From NCBI GenBank assembly GCA_018894595.1, contig JAHIPN010000460.1, forward strand, positions 1 through 15,627: a stretch of DNA of 15,627 nt. The letters are read 5' to 3'. Each line of letters opens with the position of its first letter. The stretch's first letter is position 1. Shown one piece after another: positions 15,213 through 15,627 of the stretch. The notes beneath the pieces were generated by a model. It was given only the letters and a program-made list of their open reading frames with translations. It was not told the DNA's origin and made no database searches. This stretch comes from a bacterium (GTDB lineage: Bacteria > Atribacterota > JS1 > SB-45 > 34-128). Position numbers and translations under genes: made by a program.

Positions 15213-15627
15213 TTAAAGCAATTTTTTCTCCGAGAAACTAAAAACTTTGGTTTTGGCGATGATGATGTGGTCAATGACTTCTATCCCCATGATTTTGCCG
15301 GCTTCAACGATTCGTTTGGTGGTCGTGAGGTCGTCTTGGGACGGTTCAGGGTCGCCGGAGGGGTGGTTGTGGACTAAGACAATCGCGGCGGCGTTTTTTT
15401 GGAGGGCGTATTGAAAAATTTCTCGGGGGTGGACTAAATTCGCGTTAAGCGTCCCGACAAACATTGGTTTTTTGAAAATCATTTCATTGCGGGCGTTGAG
15501 GTAAATAACCATCAGATGTTCTCTTGTTTTGTCGCGCATATAGGAAACTTGGGCGATAATGTCTTTGGGCGTTTTGATAATCGGCGCGGTCTCGTCTCCG
15601 ACGCCGATGGCGCGTTTGGTTAATTCC
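15213..15627 (-). CDS. radC: RadC family JAB/MPN protein, N-terminus cut by window
   Basis: The visible 137 or so residues are the C-terminal JAB/MPN domain of RadC. The reading frame runs in from the window edge (ELTKRAIGVGDETAP, then IIKTPKDIIAQVSYMR) with no start inside the window. It continues GTLNANLVHPREIFQYAL and the metal-binding signature HNHPSGDPEPSQDD, and closes with GIEVIDHIIIAKTKVFSFSE. All JAMM ligands (the two His, Ser and Asp of H-x-H-x-P-S-G-D) are present. RadC was once thought to act in DNA repair; its true function is unsettled, and homologues are frequent on mobile elements. The gene is visibly GC-richer (60% at 15301-15360) than the defence island, so it is likely host backbone or a different acquisition. 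The inverted repeat at 15166-15206 follows its stop. Confidence 0.93.
   Translation of the reverse strand, partial: ELTKRAIGVGDETAPIIKTPKDIIAQVSYMRDKTREHLMVIYLNARNEMIFKKPMFVGTLNANLVHPREIFQYALQKNAAAIVLVHNHPSGDPEPSQDDLTTTKRIVEAGKIMGIEVIDHIIIAKTKVFSFSEKKLL

Noticed and set aside
15054..15377. Plus-strand 107-residue ORF
   Set aside because: Antisense to radC and spans the inverted repeat; translation is low-complexity and motif-free.
1..15627. Recoded UGA (Gracilibacteria/Absconditabacteria-type code)
   Set aside because: All long frames read full length with the standard code and tryptophans are encoded by TGG.
1..15627. CRISPR array, tRNA, rRNA or a complete insertion sequence
   Set aside because: No regularly spaced direct repeats, no cloverleaf or rRNA-like segment, and no transposase frame were seen.

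Overview
This window looks like a defence island from an uncultured, AT-rich bacterium. I infer a member of the Patescibacteria/CPR, but cannot prove it from sequence alone. The reasons are the low GC with almost no Shine-Dalgarno sites, the standard genetic code, and the combination of RhuM, excalibur, Pif1-type and type I restriction genes. No ribosomal RNA or other taxonomic marker is present. Every real gene lies on the minus strand, so transcription runs from high to low coordinates.

Region 1 (15627-13735) is the flank. It holds the 3' end of radC (visibly GC-richer), a perfect 17-bp inverted repeat just past its stop, a RhuM-family gene, and a short excalibur-domain ORF whose first codons lie inside a 58-bp imperfect inverted-repeat element. 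A rho-independent terminator at 13735-13760 closes this flank.

Region 2 (13645-1) appears to be one long operon starting at a promoter at 13617-13645. Intergenic gaps are 74 bp or less, several genes are separated by 1-5 bp and one pair overlaps by 14 bp. The order is: half-length HsdS, HsdM, AntA/AntB-type protein, coiled-coil membrane protein with 28-residue tandem repeats, small GIY-YIG protein, HEPN-like protein (Rx4H), Shedu-type DUF4263 nuclease, full-length HsdS, HsdR, YgjP-like zinc metallopeptidase, Pif1-family helicase with an N-terminal membrane segment, and an HsdR-N-like PD-(D/E)xK protein that runs off the window start.

The core is therefore a complete type I restriction-modification system (M, S, R) whose M and S genes have been separated by a five-gene cargo. 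The cargo carries a known anti-phage nuclease family (Shedu) and at least three poorly characterised genes. I infer that the cargo is either a second defence layer sharing the R-M promoter, or a set of effectors functionally coupled to it. The GIY-YIG/HEPN/coiled-coil membrane set is the best candidate for an undescribed module. Nothing in the window resembles phage structural genes, CRISPR arrays, tRNA or rRNA. No gene-free stretch exceeds about 150 bases.
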